Positions 47,510 to 57,360 are shown, numbered from the stretch's first letter. The stretch: DNA of 64,000 nucleotides from Veillonella magna DSM 19857 (GCF_000428745.1 NZ_AUAN01000005.1:62001-126000); one strand, 5' to 3'. The notes: generated from the letters alone by a model not told the origin. Numbers and translations: made by a program.

Positions 47510-47520
47510 GGCATCCTTAA

Positions 47521-47688
47521 TTATTCTGCCGGATGAATTGTACCAACCGGGCAAACGGATTCGCAAGAACCGCAGTCGATGCAAGTTTCGTTAATTTCGT
47601 ATTTAGTTTCGCCTTCGCTAATAGCGCCTACCGGGCACACGGAAGCACAGGAACCACATTTAATACATTCATCGCCAATAATTCTCAT
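47521..47688 (-). CDS. 2[4Fe-4S] ferredoxin, clostridial type
   Basis: 55 residues. Two C-x2-C-x2-C-x3-C-P motifs: Cys8/11/14/18 and Cys36/39/42/46, each followed by proline, so it carries two [4Fe-4S] clusters. A low-potential electron carrier that would link pyruvate oxidation to hydrogenase; HydG in this window fits. ATG preceded by GGAGGT at 8 nt; single-gene unit with promoter and terminator. Confidence 0.96.
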   Translation of the reverse strand: MRIIGDECIKCGSCASVCPVGAISEGETKYEINETCIDCGSCESVCPVGTIHPAE

Positions 47689-47760
47689 TGTTGGACACCT
47701 CCAAAAATAGTTATAGATAACAGCTTAATTATCATCTGTCGTAAGGAACTTACCTTAACT

Positions 47761-48039
47761 TTATGTTCTCATTATTACATGAAATTCATTGCTTGTCAAA
47801 CTTTTGGATAAAGATTTTCTATTAATTTTACGCATCCAGTTAGTAGCTTTCGTCATAGTAAATAACTGGATTTCTATTATTTGATAATTTTTATCATAAA
47901 TATTTTTAACCCTTACAATATAATGAGCCGCTTCATTATAATTCTCATTTAAAGCATTTAAATTTAGTGTGTTTTATTGCATATCATTATCATTTACCAG
48001 GTAAATATAACGGCAATCTTTTAATACACAATAACTCAC
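47761..48039 (-). pseudogene. Interrupted small ORF, probable decayed gene
   Basis: A frame of 93 codons reads from GTG at 48039 (MSYCVLKDCRYIYLVND) to a TAA at 47761, with a single in-frame TAA at 47974-47976. After the stop it continues protein-like (HYIVRVKNIYDKNYQIIEIQ, then MTKATNWMRKINRKSL). Codons are very AT-rich compared with neighbours. So long an open stretch in such AT-rich DNA is unexpected by chance. No family recognised; the 3' part overlaps the ferredoxin promoter. It may be a relic or two tiny ORFs. Confidence 0.4.
47772..47799 (-). promoter_or_regulatory. Promoter of the ferredoxin gene
   Basis: Minus strand TTGACA (47794-47799), 16-nt spacer, TAATAA (47772-47777), giving a leader of about 75 nt. 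Confidence 0.65.
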
Positions 48040-48093
48040 TCTTTATTAATCATCGGTATTACTAATACAACTCCCCAATGCATAGAAACATAT

Positions 48094-48127
48094 AAAAAGA
48101 AAGTCCCCTCTCGGAGACTCTCTTTTT
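48094..48127 (-). terminator. Terminator of the energy-module cluster, after the DASS gene
   Basis: Minus strand stem AAAGAGAGTC/GACTTTCTTT with one mismatch, GC-rich loop and UUUUU. Located 35 nt beyond the transporter stop. Confidence 0.75.
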
Positions 48128-48161
48128 CGCCCACAACAAGTATTCTACCGACCAGTCCTTA

Positions 48162-49421
48162 TTAGAAGAACGGCCATACCATCGGAATAACAATGATACT
48201 TACAATGAAGCATACTATGATAAGTGGAATACCTGCTTTTACATAATCCATAAAGCTGTATTCGCCAGGGCCCAATACCAATGTATTCGGAGGGGTACCT
48301 ACCGGTGTAGCAAATGCACAAGATGCGGCAACCGCAACTGCCATCATAACTGCATATGGGCTGGCACCCATACCTTTTGCAATAGCAATTGCAATCGGTG
48401 CTAACAATGCACTTGATGCCGTATTGGACATAAACTGAGTTAAGATACAAGACAATAAGAACAAAATTGCTGTAGCCATATACGGACTAGGATCACTACC
48501 CATTAATCCAACAACAAGATCAGCAATCATTTTACCAGCACCAGATTTATCCATAGCTGTTGCTACCGGCATCATGCCAGCAAACAAGAAAATCGTTACC
48601 CAGTCAATAGAAGTGTACGCCTGTTTTTCTTTTAAGCAACCAGTCAATACACAAAGGATTGCCCCGATTACAGCCGCAATATGAAGAGGCATAATATTAG
48701 CAGCCATTACAACAACAACACCTGCTAAGATAAGACCTGCATACAACTGTTTTCTCGGATCATTGGATACTTCATCAACTTCCTGTTCTACTTCTACATC
48801 ACCGCTGATAATATGCTTCGGTAAAAAACGTTTACCGATTAACATCATAAATGCGATAGTAGCTACAGTCAAAGGAACGCCAATCCAAGCAAATTCGAAG
48901 AAACCAAACTGCTGTAACCCGGCGGCCTTCAATGCACCGTTTGCGATAATATTTGGAGGCGTACCAACCATTGTGATAATACCACCGATACCTGCAGCAA
49001 ATGCCATTGGCATTAACTGACGGGATGCTGGGATTTTCGCAACAGAGCAAATACCAACGACTACCGGTAATAAGGCTGCTGCTGTACCAGTGTTGGATAA
49101 GACAGATGACATAACTGCCGTTACCAACATTACAGCAAACATCAACGAGTTTTCATTCGTACCGGCACGCTTTACAACAGCTATACCAATTTTTTGAGCC
49201 AAACCGGTATAAAACAATGCGCCACCAACAACGAACATGCCTGCAAACAATACAACCGTACTGTCTGACAAGCCACTAAATACAGCTTTTGGGGAGATTA
49301 CACCCAAAAGACCTAACGCAATCGCACCGCTCAAAGAGGTGATTGCCAACGGAACTAATTCCGTCACGAAGAAAATTGCCATTACGCCTAATACTATTAG
49401 GGTCTGTACTGCGGGATCCAT
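48162..49421 (-). CDS. Sodium:dicarboxylate symporter, DASS/SLC13 family
   Basis: 419 residues, about eleven membrane helices. The two inverted repeats each carry the family's sodium/substrate motifs: SNTGTAA with GTPPNIIANG, and SNTASSA with VGTPPNTLVLG. Members move succinate, malate, fumarate or citrate with Na+. As the last gene after the Na+-pumping decarboxylase it could import succinate with the sodium gradient made by MmdB, or exchange dicarboxylates. Exact substrate is inference. GGAGATGATTTT precedes the start. Confidence 0.9.
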   Translation of the reverse strand: MDPAVQTLIVLGVMAIFFVTELVPLAITSLSGAIALGLLGVISPKAVFSGLSDSTVVLFAGMFVVGGALFYTGLAQKIGIAVVKRAGTNENSLMFAVMLVTAVMSSVLSNTGTAAALLPVVVGICSVAKIPASRQLMPMAFAAGIGGIITMVGTPPNIIANGALKAAGLQQFGFFEFAWIGVPLTVATIAFMMLIGKRFLPKHIISGDVEVEQEVDEVSNDPRKQLYAGLILAGVVVVMAANIMPLHIAAVIGAILCVLTGCLKEKQAYTSIDWVTIFLFAGMMPVATAMDKSGAGKMIADLVVGLMGSDPSPYMATAILFLLSCILTQFMSNTASSALLAPIAIAIAKGMGASPYAVMMAVAVAASCAFATPVGTPPNTLVLGPGEYSFMDYVKAGIPLIIVCFIVSIIVIPMVWPFF

Positions 49422-49516
49422 AAAATCATCTCCTATGCCATAACATAATGAATCCTGTCTATGCTCGGCCCTATGTGTGCTGTGTAAGAATCAAATATAA
49501 TAATATCGATAGGCTT

Positions 49517-49771
49517 TTATATAGCCCCCACTAACCAACTACACAGTCCTATAACACCAAACATAATTAAAGTAGTCAGGTAGCCTTCCCATGTCACAGG
49601 ACGCCCAAAGCGAAGTACTTCACCCATAGGGCCCCGTTTGGTAAAGAAGGATTCCTTTTTGCGCTTTCTAAACCAGCGAGCCTTCCGTTCCGGTCCAATC
49701 AGAAGCGCAGTGGCCAAGAATACAATGAACGCAATACCAAGACAAATAAATACTCTTTCCAGATCACTCAT
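49517..49771 (-). CDS. Small two-helix membrane protein, unknown
   Basis: 84 residues. One helix near the N-terminus (about 8-26, FICLGIAFIVFLATALLIG), a strongly basic loop (ERKARWFRKRKKESFFTKRG), and a second helix (about 65-83). GAGGTGA with 7-nt spacing precedes the ATG, so it is a real gene. It lies between mmdB and the DASS transporter with no strong promoter of its own. I do not recognise a family. It could be an assembly or accessory subunit of the decarboxylase or transporter. Confidence 0.72.
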   Translation of the reverse strand: MSDLERVFICLGIAFIVFLATALLIGPERKARWFRKRKKESFFTKRGPMGEVLRFGRPVTWEGYLTTLIMFGVIGLCSWLVGAI

Positions 49772-49869
49772 GAAACACTCACCTCAAGCTGTGAAAACAA
49801 TAGATCTACACGGCCTAATCTGCCCGATATCATGCTCATTGCCCAATCAAACTACATAGATATACTCAT

Positions 49870-49928
49870 TTAAAAAATATATGCTATGTGGAAAGGAAAG
49901 GGTTCAGTGGGCGCCGAACCCTCCTTCC
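49870..49928 (-). terminator. Imperfect hairpin after mmdB
   Basis: Minus strand GGAAGGAGGGTTC pairs imperfectly with GAACCCTTTCCTTTCC; an AT stretch with a U-run follows about 12 nt later. It may be partial termination or a 3' stability hairpin that sets decarboxylase mRNA apart from the downstream transporter part. Confidence 0.5.
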
Positions 49929-49936
49929 AACATTGA

Positions 49937-51055
49937 TCAGCGAGACATCATTGCAAGCATAGTACCTGCAGCAACTGCTGTACCAATTACACCAGCTACG
50001 TTCGGACCCATTGCATGCATTAATAAGAAGTTTGATGGATTTGCTTTCGCACCAACAACCTGTGATACACGGGCTGCCATCGGCACGGCAGATACACCTG
50101 CTGAACCGATAAGTGGATTTGTTTTACCACCATCAAGCATACACATCAATTTACCAAACAATACACCGCCGGCAGTACCGCCAATAAAAGCTACCAAGCC
50201 CAAAGCGATAATAAGCAATGTATCGAAGTTCAGGAAACTGTCAGCACTCATCGTTAAACCAGTACCGGTTGCCAAGAAAATGGTTACAATATTGATAAGT
50301 GCATTTTCAGATGTATCCGCCAAACGAGCAGTTACACCAGATTCACGGAACAAGTTACCTAACATCAACATACCCAACAAAGAGGTAATTGGAGGTAACA
50401 AGAGCGAAATGAAGATAGTTGAAGCAATTGGAAATACAATCTTTTCAAAGCGAGATACTTCGCGAAGCTGTTCCATTACAATTTCTCTATCTTTTTGCGT
50501 CGTGAAAAGTTTCATGATAGGTGGCTGAATCAACGGTACCAACGACATATACGAATATGCGGCAACAGCAATCGCACCCAGTAATTCCGGTGCCAGCTTT
50601 GAAGCCAGATAAATAGATGTCGGACCATCAGCACCACCAATAATGCCAATCGCTGCTGCTTGCTGTTCCGTAAAGCCAAGTAACATAGCGCCAGCTAATG
50701 CAACAAACACACCAATCTGTGCTGCAGCACCTAATAACAACGTCTTCGGGTTAGCGAGCAACGGACCAAAGTCGGTCATGGCCCCTACACCCAAGAAAAT
50801 TAACGGTGGGAAAATTTCATATTTAATCCCTGCGCCAATAAGCGCCATAACCCCCTCTTCAAAACCATTGCGCGGCAGGTTAGCAAGAATACAACCGAAG
50901 GCAATCGGACCCAAGAGTAAAGGTTCAAAGTTTTTTGCAAATGCCATGTACATTAACAAGCACCCAACGGCGATCATTACTGCATGGCCCCATGTGAAGA
51001 CGATTAAACCACTGTCTGTCCAAACAGAGTTCAATGCGACCATAAAAGCATCCAT
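49937..51055 (-). CDS. mmdB: Methylmalonyl-CoA decarboxylase beta subunit (Na+ pump)
   Basis: 372 residues, about nine to eleven membrane helices. Carboxybiotin decarboxylation in this integral subunit drives Na+ export. Family motifs include [40 protein letters not shown] (its aspartate in GGADGPT is implicated in Na+ coupling) and [16 protein letters not shown]. Length matches OadB/MmdB. Last of the five mmd genes. Confidence 0.97.
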   Translation of the reverse strand: MDAFMVALNSVWTDSGLIVFTWGHAVMIAVGCLLMYMAFAKNFEPLLLGPIAFGCILANLPRNGFEEGVMALIGAGIKYEIFPPLIFLGVGAMTDFGPLLANPKTLLLGAAAQIGVFVALAGAMLLGFTEQQAAAIGIIGGADGPTSIYLASKLAPELLGAIAVAAYSYMSLVPLIQPPIMKLFTTQKDREIVMEQLREVSRFEKIVFPIASTIFISLLLPPITSLLGMLMLGNLFRESGVTARLADTSENALINIVTIFLATGTGLTMSADSFLNFDTLLIIALGLVAFIGGTAGGVLFGKLMCMLDGGKTNPLIGSAGVSAVPMAARVSQVVGAKANPSNFLLMHAMGPNVAGVIGTAVAAGTMLAMMSR

Positions 51056-51105
51056 GAACGTTCCTCCTCGATTCTAATAAACTAATATAATGTTGTGTTA
51101 GTCAA

Positions 51106-51495
51106 TTAGCCGAGAACAACCAATACGTCGCCGGTTGCAACAGTCTGATTAGCTGCTACGCGAACTTCAGAAACAGTACCATCCTGCGGAGCGTAAATTT
51201 CGTTCTGCATTTTCATAGCTTCAAGAACTAAAAGAAGATCACCTTTCTTAACAGCTGCGCCAGCGCTTACTGCAACAGAAAGAATTTTACCCGGCATTGG
51301 GCATTTAACAGTTGCTGCACCTGCCGGTACCGGAGCTGCTGCTGCAGCCGGAGCCGGTGCTGGAGCTGCCTTAGGAGCCGGAGCTGCTGCCGGAGCCGGT
51401 GCTGCTTTAGGAGCTGCTGCCGGAGCAGCGCCGCCTACTTCGTTAACTTCAACTTCATATACGGTGCCATTTACTGTAACATTGAATTTTTTCAT
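51106..51495 (-). CDS. mmdC: Methylmalonyl-CoA decarboxylase gamma subunit (biotin carrier)
   Basis: 129 residues. A short N-terminal part, a flexible Ala/Pro-rich linker (about 24-60) and a biotinyl domain with EAMKM, biotin on Lys95. It carries the carboxyl group from MmdA to MmdB. Length and layout match the Veillonella parvula subunit. Confidence 0.97.
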   Translation of the reverse strand: MKKFNVTVNGTVYEVEVNEVGGAAPAAAPKAAPAPAAAPAPKAAPAPAPAAAAAPVPAGAATVKCPMPGKILSVAVSAGAAVKKGDLLLVLEAMKMQNEIYAPQDGTVSEVRVAANQTVATGDVLVVLG

Positions 51496-51554
51496 TTTTG
51501 AATCCTCCTAAATAAACCTTGTGTTTATCGTGTTTGTTTGTGCTCTACCCAGTA

Positions 51555-51740
51555 TTAGAATCGGCCTCTTAAGCGACCTTCAAATCTCCATCCGCGACTG
51601 ATTACGGGACGAATGCTAGCAATCTGATTTTCAGAATAGCCCATAGCCGCAATAGCGCCAACAATAACAGCTACTACCTCCTGATTCAAGGAAGCAGCAC
51701 CTGCATTCTTCGAGTTATTCGAAGTTGCAGTTTTAGTCAT
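51555..51740 (-). CDS. mmdE: Methylmalonyl-CoA decarboxylase epsilon subunit
   Basis: 61 residues. After a short hydrophilic N-terminus the sequence is nearly a copy of the C-terminal part of MmdD: VVAVIVGAIAAMGYS, IASIRPVIS and GRLRGR. This epsilon subunit is known from Veillonella, where it stabilises the complex. ATG at 51740 with AGGAGG seven nt upstream; a longer upstream frame is unsupported. Confidence 0.93.
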   Translation of the reverse strand: MTKTATSNNSKNAGAASLNQEVVAVIVGAIAAMGYSENQIASIRPVISRGWRFEGRLRGRF

Positions 51741-51766
51741 TGGAATACCTCCTAATCTCGTACGTA

Positions 51767-52111
51767 TTACGTCCTTCCGGTAAGTCGTCCGTCGAGCTTC
51801 CAACTATTACTAATTGCTGGTCTAATAGATGCAATTCGGTCAGACGAATATCCCATTGCACAGATAGCGGCAGTGATAACTGCTACGATTTCTTCGTCGT
51901 TAGACGTTGCAACAGGCTGTTCAACCGATTTGGTCGATTCCGTAGCCGGGGCAGGCACAACCGTTTCAGCTTTTACCGGTTTTTTTTTGGTCGGGTCGAT
52001 AATATATATCAACTTCATTAGAAAACCTAGGCAAATCAGGACGCCGAAAACAACGGTCATATTTATGGCCATTACCAGCCAAGGATTCGTAGTAACTACA
52101 TGTCCTTCCAT
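51767..52111 (-). CDS. mmdD: Methylmalonyl-CoA decarboxylase delta subunit (OadG family)
   Basis: 114 residues. One N-terminal membrane helix (about 10-32, INMTVVFGVLICLGFLMKLI), a charged Ala/Pro/Thr linker and a C-terminal domain IVAVITAAICAMGYSSDRI. It anchors MmdA to the membrane beta subunit. ATG at 52111 preferred over GTG nine nt upstream. Confidence 0.94.
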   Translation of the reverse strand: MEGHVVTTNPWLVMAINMTVVFGVLICLGFLMKLIYIIDPTKKKPVKAETVVPAPATESTKSVEQPVATSNDEEIVAVITAAICAMGYSSDRIASIRPAISNSWKLDGRLTGRT

Positions 52112-52183
52112 GCTCTCCACCCTTTCTTATAATGATAAGTCGTCATAAGCAATATATGCTTTGAACTTGCATATTATACCATA

Positions 52184-53713
52184 TTATAATGGAATATTGC
52201 CATGTTTCTTAGGCGGACGAGCTTCGCGTTTGCTTGCAAGCATTGCTAACGCGTTAATAACAGCCGGACGAGTCTGTTTTGGTTCAATAACTACGTCTAC
52301 GAAGCCACGTTCAGCAGCTTTATACGGAGTTGCGAATTCTTCAACATACTTAGCTGTTTTTTCTTCTTTATCTTCGTCCTTCTTGAAGATAATATTAGCT
52401 GCACCTGCCGGTCCCATAACTGCAATTTCAGAAGTTGGCCATGCATAAACCTGATCAGCACCAAGGTCTTGAGAACACATAGCAAGGTAGGAACCGCCGT
52501 AAGCTTTACGAGTAATAACAGTAATCTTAGGTACAGTTGCTTCGGAATATGCGTAAAGCATTTTAGCACCATGACGAATGATGCCGCCCCATTCCTGATT
52601 AGTACCCGGTAAGAAACCAGGAACGTCAACAAAGTTAACAATAGGGATGTTAAATGCATCACAGAAACGGATAAAGCGTGAAGATTTATCAGAAGCATTG
52701 ATGTCAAGGCAACCAGCCATTACACGCGGTTGGTTAGCAATGATACCTACGCTCTGTCCATCAAAACGAGCGAAGCAAGTAATGATGTTCTGTGCATAGA
52801 ACGGCTGAACTTCATAGTATTCACCATTATCTACGCACGCACGAATTACATCAAACATATCATAAGGCATGTTGCTGTTGTCCGGAAGCAAGCTGTTAAG
52901 AGCTTCATCTTCGCGAGTCGGATCATCACCAGTTTCAACAATCGGAGCATCTTCCAAGTTATTGCTCGGTAAGAAGCTTAACAGATAACGAATCTGAGCC
53001 AAGCAATCATCTTCATTTTCAGCAGCAAAGTGAGCTACACCAGATACACTGTTATGTGCCATTGCACCACCCAAATCTTCAGCTGTTACTTCTTCGGCGG
53101 TTACGGATTTAATAACTGCCGGACCAGTAATAAACATCTGGGATGTATTCTTAACCATGTAGATAAAGTCAGTTAATGCCGGAGAATAAACAGCACCACC
53201 TGCACATGGTCCCATAATTACAGAAATCTGCGGAATAACACCTGATGCACAAGTATTTTCAAAGAAAATTTTACCATAGCCAGCAAGTGCATCAACTGCT
53301 TCTTGAATACGTGCCCCGCCGGAATCATTAATACCGATAATAGGAGCACCCATTTTCATTGCCAAGCGCTGTACTTTAACAATTTTGGCAGCATGCATTT
53401 CGCCAAGAGAACCACCTTCTACAGTGAAATCCTGCGCAAAAGCATATACCAAACGACCGTCGACTGTACCGTAACCGGTTACAACGCCTTCGCCAGGAAG
53501 TTCTTTCTTTTCCTGACCGAAGTTAACGCAACGATGTTTTACAAACTGATCAAGTTCAACAAAGCTATTTTCATCAAATAACTTCAGCAAACGTTCGCGT
53601 GCAGTCATTTTACCTTTAGCATGCTGTTTTTCAATGCGCTTTTCACCGCCGCCCAATTTTACGACAGCAAGTTTTTTGTGCAATAATTCAATTTTTTCCT
53701 GAACTGTTGCCAT
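52184..53713 (-). CDS. mmdA: Methylmalonyl-CoA decarboxylase alpha subunit (carboxyltransferase)
   Basis: 509 residues, the usual length. Two crotonase-fold halves: N-terminal GKMTARERLLKLFDENSF with ARIQEAVDALAGYGKIF, and C-terminal GGIIRHGAKMLYAYSEATVP with KAYGGSYLAMCSQDLGAD. It transfers CO2 from (S)-methylmalonyl-CoA to biotin on MmdC. ATG at 53713 after a GGAGGT-type site. First gene of mmdADECB. Confidence 0.98.
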   Translation of the reverse strand: MATVQEKIELLHKKLAVVKLGGGEKRIEKQHAKGKMTARERLLKLFDENSFVELDQFVKHRCVNFGQEKKELPGEGVVTGYGTVDGRLVYAFAQDFTVEGGSLGEMHAAKIVKVQRLAMKMGAPIIGINDSGGARIQEAVDALAGYGKIFFENTCASGVIPQISVIMGPCAGGAVYSPALTDFIYMVKNTSQMFITGPAVIKSVTAEEVTAEDLGGAMAHNSVSGVAHFAAENEDDCLAQIRYLLSFLPSNNLEDAPIVETGDDPTREDEALNSLLPDNSNMPYDMFDVIRACVDNGEYYEVQPFYAQNIITCFARFDGQSVGIIANQPRVMAGCLDINASDKSSRFIRFCDAFNIPIVNFVDVPGFLPGTNQEWGGIIRHGAKMLYAYSEATVPKITVITRKAYGGSYLAMCSQDLGADQVYAWPTSEIAVMGPAGAANIIFKKDEDKEEKTAKYVEEFATPYKAAERGFVDVVIEPKQTRPAVINALAMLASKREARPPKKHGNIPL

Positions 53714-53751
53714 TACTACACCTCCATGAATGTCATGTTTATGAAAAGATT

Positions 53752-54174
53752 TTATTTCATGCGCTGACAAAGTTCAAGAAGAACCCCGCCGGTAGCTTTA
53801 GGATGTACGAAAGCAATGGAGGAGCCGCCTGCACCATAACGAGGTTTTTCGTCAATCATGCGAATTCCCTTAGCCATCAAGTCAGCAATAGCAGCTTCAA
53901 TATTATCTACGCGGAGAGCTACGTGCTGAATGCCGTTACGGCCGCCATTTTTTTCGATGAACTTGCCAATAGGTCCATCCGGAGTTGTAGTTTCCAAGAA
54001 TTCTAATTCAGCATCGCCACAAGGGAAAAAGCTTACTTTTACTTTTTGTTCTTCTACAACTTCATCTTCCGGAAGATGTTCCATACCCAATGCATTTTTA
54101 TAAAATTCCTTGGTTTCTGCTAAGTCAGTAACACCAATACCGATATGGTCTACTTGTAATACTTTGAATGCCAT
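53752..54174 (-). CDS. mce: Methylmalonyl-CoA epimerase
   Basis: 140 residues of a VOC-fold enzyme: VDHIGIGVTDLAETKEFYK at the start and GIQHVALRVDNIEAAIADL in the middle, with metal ligands at His, His and Glu. It interconverts (R)- and (S)-methylmalonyl-CoA between the mutase and the decarboxylase, matching its place in the cluster. AAGGAG precedes the ATG. Confidence 0.96.
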   Translation of the reverse strand: MAFKVLQVDHIGIGVTDLAETKEFYKNALGMEHLPEDEVVEEQKVKVSFFPCGDAELEFLETTTPDGPIGKFIEKNGGRNGIQHVALRVDNIEAAIADLMAKGIRMIDEKPRYGAGGSSIAFVHPKATGGVLLELCQRMK

Positions 54175-54220
54175 AGTTAAAATCTCCTTTACTTCAACGG
54201 TAAACCTACAATCCTTATGA

Positions 54221-55162
54221 CTATGCCTTCAAAACTTGTTGCATAACGGTACTTACTACCGTATACGGATCGCTTTCTTTTTGATTTACCGCTTCAACTT
54301 GCCTATTGAATTCATCACCGACAACAATATTATCCGCAATATAACGGCCAATTTGTTCGTTAATCATAGCAATAATTTCGTCTCGCGTACGTTCTTGACG
54401 ACGCGTTGCGAGTTCACCGCTATCTTCTAAAAATTCAAAATGCTCGTCTAATGCTTCTACCAACTCATCTACACCAACATCTTTGGATGCGATGGTACGT
54501 TTAATTGGCGGACGCCATGCTAGTTCACGGGAATCTAAATCGAGCATCATTTCGATTTCGACATTAAGCTTATCGCAACCGTCACGATCTGCCTTATTAA
54601 TAGCAAACACATCGCCGATTTCTAAGATACCGGCTTTAATAGCTTGAATATCATCACCCAATCCAGGAACAAGTACAACCAGAGTACTATCTGCATTTTT
54701 TACAATATCAACCTCTGACTGACCTACGCCGACTGTTTCAATGATAACAAGATCCATGCCGAATGCATCCATCAGCTTAACAACATCGGATGTCTTCTTA
54801 GAAAGACCACCCAAGCTACCACGAGTTCCCATCGAACGAATAAATACATTCTCATTAAGAGTCAAATCATTCATTCGAATGCGGTCCCCCAAGATAGCAC
54901 CACCGGAAAACGGACTGGTCGGGTCAACTGCTACGATACCGATTTTTTTACCTTGTGCTAAATATTGTTTAACAATTTTATCTGTCAAGGTACTTTTGCC
55001 GGCACCCGGAGCACCGGTAATACCTAGGATACGGGCATTACCCGTTTTAGGATAAATCGCCTTCATAATGTCTACAGCGTTGTCATACTCGCTTTCGACT
55101 GCAGTGATGGCACGAGCCAAGGCCAGTCGGGAACCGTTTAAGAGTTCTTTGACTAAATCCAT
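54221..55162 (-). CDS. meaB: Methylmalonyl-CoA mutase-associated GTPase MeaB
   Basis: 313 residues of the ArgK/MeaB G3E GTPases. Walker A GITGAPGAGKSTLTDK, IVAVDPTSPFSGGAILGDRI, ETVGVGQSEVDI and NKADRDG. It protects and reactivates the B12-dependent mutase encoded just upstream. Confidence 0.96.
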   Translation of the reverse strand: MDLVKELLNGSRLALARAITAVESEYDNAVDIMKAIYPKTGNARILGITGAPGAGKSTLTDKIVKQYLAQGKKIGIVAVDPTSPFSGGAILGDRIRMNDLTLNENVFIRSMGTRGSLGGLSKKTSDVVKLMDAFGMDLVIIETVGVGQSEVDIVKNADSTLVVLVPGLGDDIQAIKAGILEIGDVFAINKADRDGCDKLNVEIEMMLDLDSRELAWRPPIKRTIASKDVGVDELVEALDEHFEFLEDSGELATRRQERTRDEIIAMINEQIGRYIADNIVVGDEFNRQVEAVNQKESDPYTVVSTVMQQVLKA

Positions 55163-55253
55163 TGGTTACACCGCCTTACTTATTAATGGATGGGCCCGGA
55201 TGACTGTATCCGAGCCCTCCCGATACACTGTTACAATTTATCGATGTACTTGA

Positions 55254-55649
55254 TTATTTCACGTTAGCTTTGATGAAATCAATTACATCGCTGGTCGGAG
55301 TGCCAGGTGTAAATACAGCTGCTACACCTGCTTCTTTCAAACCAGGAATATCAGCGTCAGGAATAACCCCGCCGCCTACTACCAATACATCGCCCATACC
55401 TTTTTCTTTCAAAAGGTTAACGATTTTAGGGAACAAAGTGTTATGAGCACCAGAAAGAAGGCTCAATGCTACAACATTAACGTCTTCGGACAAAGCTGCT
55501 TCAACAATCTGTTCCGGAGTCTGACGAAGACCGGTATAAATAACTTCAAAACCAGCATCGCGAAGTGCGCGAGCTACAACTTTAGCACCGCGGTCATGAC
55601 CGTCAAGACCCGGTTTAGCTACTAATACTCTAATACGTTTTTCTGCCAT
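55254..55649 (-). CDS. Methylmalonyl-CoA mutase B12-binding subunit
   Basis: 131 residues of a stand-alone cobalamin-binding domain: [20 protein letters not shown] contains the DxHxxG motif that binds cobalt through histidine, then [11 protein letters not shown] and VVGGGVIPD. It supplies the corrinoid half of the mutase, whose catalytic half is a separate gene 36 nt upstream. Usual symbol mcmA2 or similar. Confidence 0.95.
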   Translation of the reverse strand: MAEKRIRVLVAKPGLDGHDRGAKVVARALRDAGFEVIYTGLRQTPEQIVEAALSEDVNVVALSLLSGAHNTLFPKIVNLLKEKGMGDVLVVGGGVIPDADIPGLKEAGVAAVFTPGTPTSDVIDFIKANVK

Positions 55650-55685
55650 GATATATTACCTCCGATTTAAGCTAAATGCCTCTGA

Positions 55686-57344
55686 TTACAGTGTGGAATG
55701 AGCCTGGTATTCGCCGAATACATCGCGTAATACGTTGCAGATTTCACCCAAAGTAGCATACGTGCGAACTGCATCAAGAATCAACGGCATAAGATTTACA
55801 CTTTCATCAGCAGCGCCAGCTTTCAGTGCAGCCAATGCTTTTTCTACTGCAGCGTTATCGCGTTCTTCACGAACTTTCTGAGTTTTCTTAGCCTGGTTTA
55901 CACCTACGGAAGCGTCTACACGAAGAAGACCTTCAACCGGTTTTTCTTCAACCTGGAATTTGTTAACGCCAACGATTGTGCGAAGACCGGATTCAACTTC
56001 CATCTGCCATTTATATGCAGATTCCTGAATTTCCTTCTGAATGTAACCTTTTTCGATAGCTACTACAGCGCCGCCCATTTCGTCAATCTTACGAATGTAT
56101 TCAGCAGCTTCGTCATAGATAGCATTAGTCATAGCTTCTACATAGTAGGAACCACCTAACGGGTCAACTACGTCTGCCAAACCGGATTCGTAAGCTACGA
56201 TCTGCTGAGTACGAAGAGCAATCTGTACGGAAGCTTCAGTCGGAAGAGCCAAGGCTTCATCACGGGAGTTAGTATGTAAGGACTGAGTACCGCCCATTAC
56301 TGCTGCTGCAGTCTGTAATGCAACACGAACGATGTTGTTATCAACCTGCTGCGCAGTAAGCATAGAACCTGCTGTCTGAGTGTGTACACGGAGCATCATG
56401 GATTTAGCCTTCTTAGCGCCAAAACGTTCTTTCATGATATGTGCCCACAAACGACGGGATGCACGGAATTTAGCAACTTCTTCAAGAACGTTGTTATGGG
56501 CATTCCAGAAGAAGGAAAGACGACCAGCAAATGCGTCAACGTCAAGGCCTGCTTTTAATGCAGCTTCTACATAAGCAATACCGTCGGCAATCGTAAATGC
56601 GATTTCCTGAGCAGCCGTGGAACCAGCTTCACGAATATGGTAACCAGAGATGGAGATAGTGTTCCATTTCGGTACATTCTGAGAGCAGTATTCAAAGATA
56701 TTAGTAATCAAACGCATAGACGGTTTCGGCGGGAAGATATAAGTACCGCGAGCCGCATATTCTTTCAAAATATCGTTCTGGATAGTCCCTTTCAAAGCGG
56801 AAGCCGGAACACCCTGCTTTTCAGCAACAGCAATGTACATAGCAAGAAGTACAGATGCCGGAGCATTAATCGTCATGGAAGTAGAAACTTTACCAAGATC
56901 GATACCGTCGAAAAGAATTTCCATATCTTTTAAGGAGTCGATAGCAACGCCTACCTTACCAACTTCGCCTTCTGCCATAGCATCGTCGGAGTCGTAACCA
57001 ATCTGAGTAGGAAGGTCAAATGCGCAACTAAGACCGGTAGCACCGGATTCGATAAGGTAACGATAACGTTTGTTAGATTCTTCAGCAGTAGCAAAGCCTG
57101 CGTACATACGCATCGTCCAGAAGCGACCGCGATACATCGTAGGCTGTACGCCACGAGTATATGGATATTCGCCAGGGAAGCTAAGATCTTTTTCATAATC
57201 AAAGCCATCAATATCGAGCGGAGTGTAAACTCTGTTATATTTCAGATTTTTACGTTCCGGGAATTTTGCACATACTTTTTCACAAGCTGCTTCATACTCA
57301 GCAAGTTTGGCTTTCAAGTTTTCATTAGCCATGGTTTTCATCAT
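55686..57344 (-). CDS. Methylmalonyl-CoA mutase catalytic subunit
   Basis: 552 residues with only the (beta/alpha)8 substrate-binding domain: [40 protein letters not shown] and [20 protein letters not shown]. The B12 domain is separate. Archaeal-like split (alpha-beta) type rather than the large MutA/MutB heterodimer. Three clustered ATGs at 57344, 57341 and 57332 make the exact start uncertain. Confidence 0.96.
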   Translation of the reverse strand: MMKTMANENLKAKLAEYEAACEKVCAKFPERKNLKYNRVYTPLDIDGFDYEKDLSFPGEYPYTRGVQPTMYRGRFWTMRMYAGFATAEESNKRYRYLIESGATGLSCAFDLPTQIGYDSDDAMAEGEVGKVGVAIDSLKDMEILFDGIDLGKVSTSMTINAPASVLLAMYIAVAEKQGVPASALKGTIQNDILKEYAARGTYIFPPKPSMRLITNIFEYCSQNVPKWNTISISGYHIREAGSTAAQEIAFTIADGIAYVEAALKAGLDVDAFAGRLSFFWNAHNNVLEEVAKFRASRRLWAHIMKERFGAKKAKSMMLRVHTQTAGSMLTAQQVDNNIVRVALQTAAAVMGGTQSLHTNSRDEALALPTEASVQIALRTQQIVAYESGLADVVDPLGGSYYVEAMTNAIYDEAAEYIRKIDEMGGAVVAIEKGYIQKEIQESAYKWQMEVESGLRTIVGVNKFQVEEKPVEGLLRVDASVGVNQAKKTQKVREERDNAAVEKALAALKAGAADESVNLMPLILDAVRTYATLGEICNVLRDVFGEYQAHSTL

Positions 57345-57360
57345 CCTCCTAAAAGTAAAC

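Noticed and set aside
47878-47993. Several Fur-box-like AT palindromes (TGATAA...TTATCA, ATGATAATGATAT) upstream of the ferredoxin gene
   Set aside because: They lie inside the AT-rich interrupted ORF, where such matches are easily produced by chance; too far upstream of the ferredoxin promoter to trust.
49881-50528. 215-codon plus-strand ORF opposite mmdB
   Set aside because: Antisense shadow produced by the codon pattern of mmdB; no start signals.
51300-51430. Repeat-like GC-rich tract
   Set aside because: It encodes the Ala/Pro linker of the biotin carrier MmdC, a normal feature of the family.
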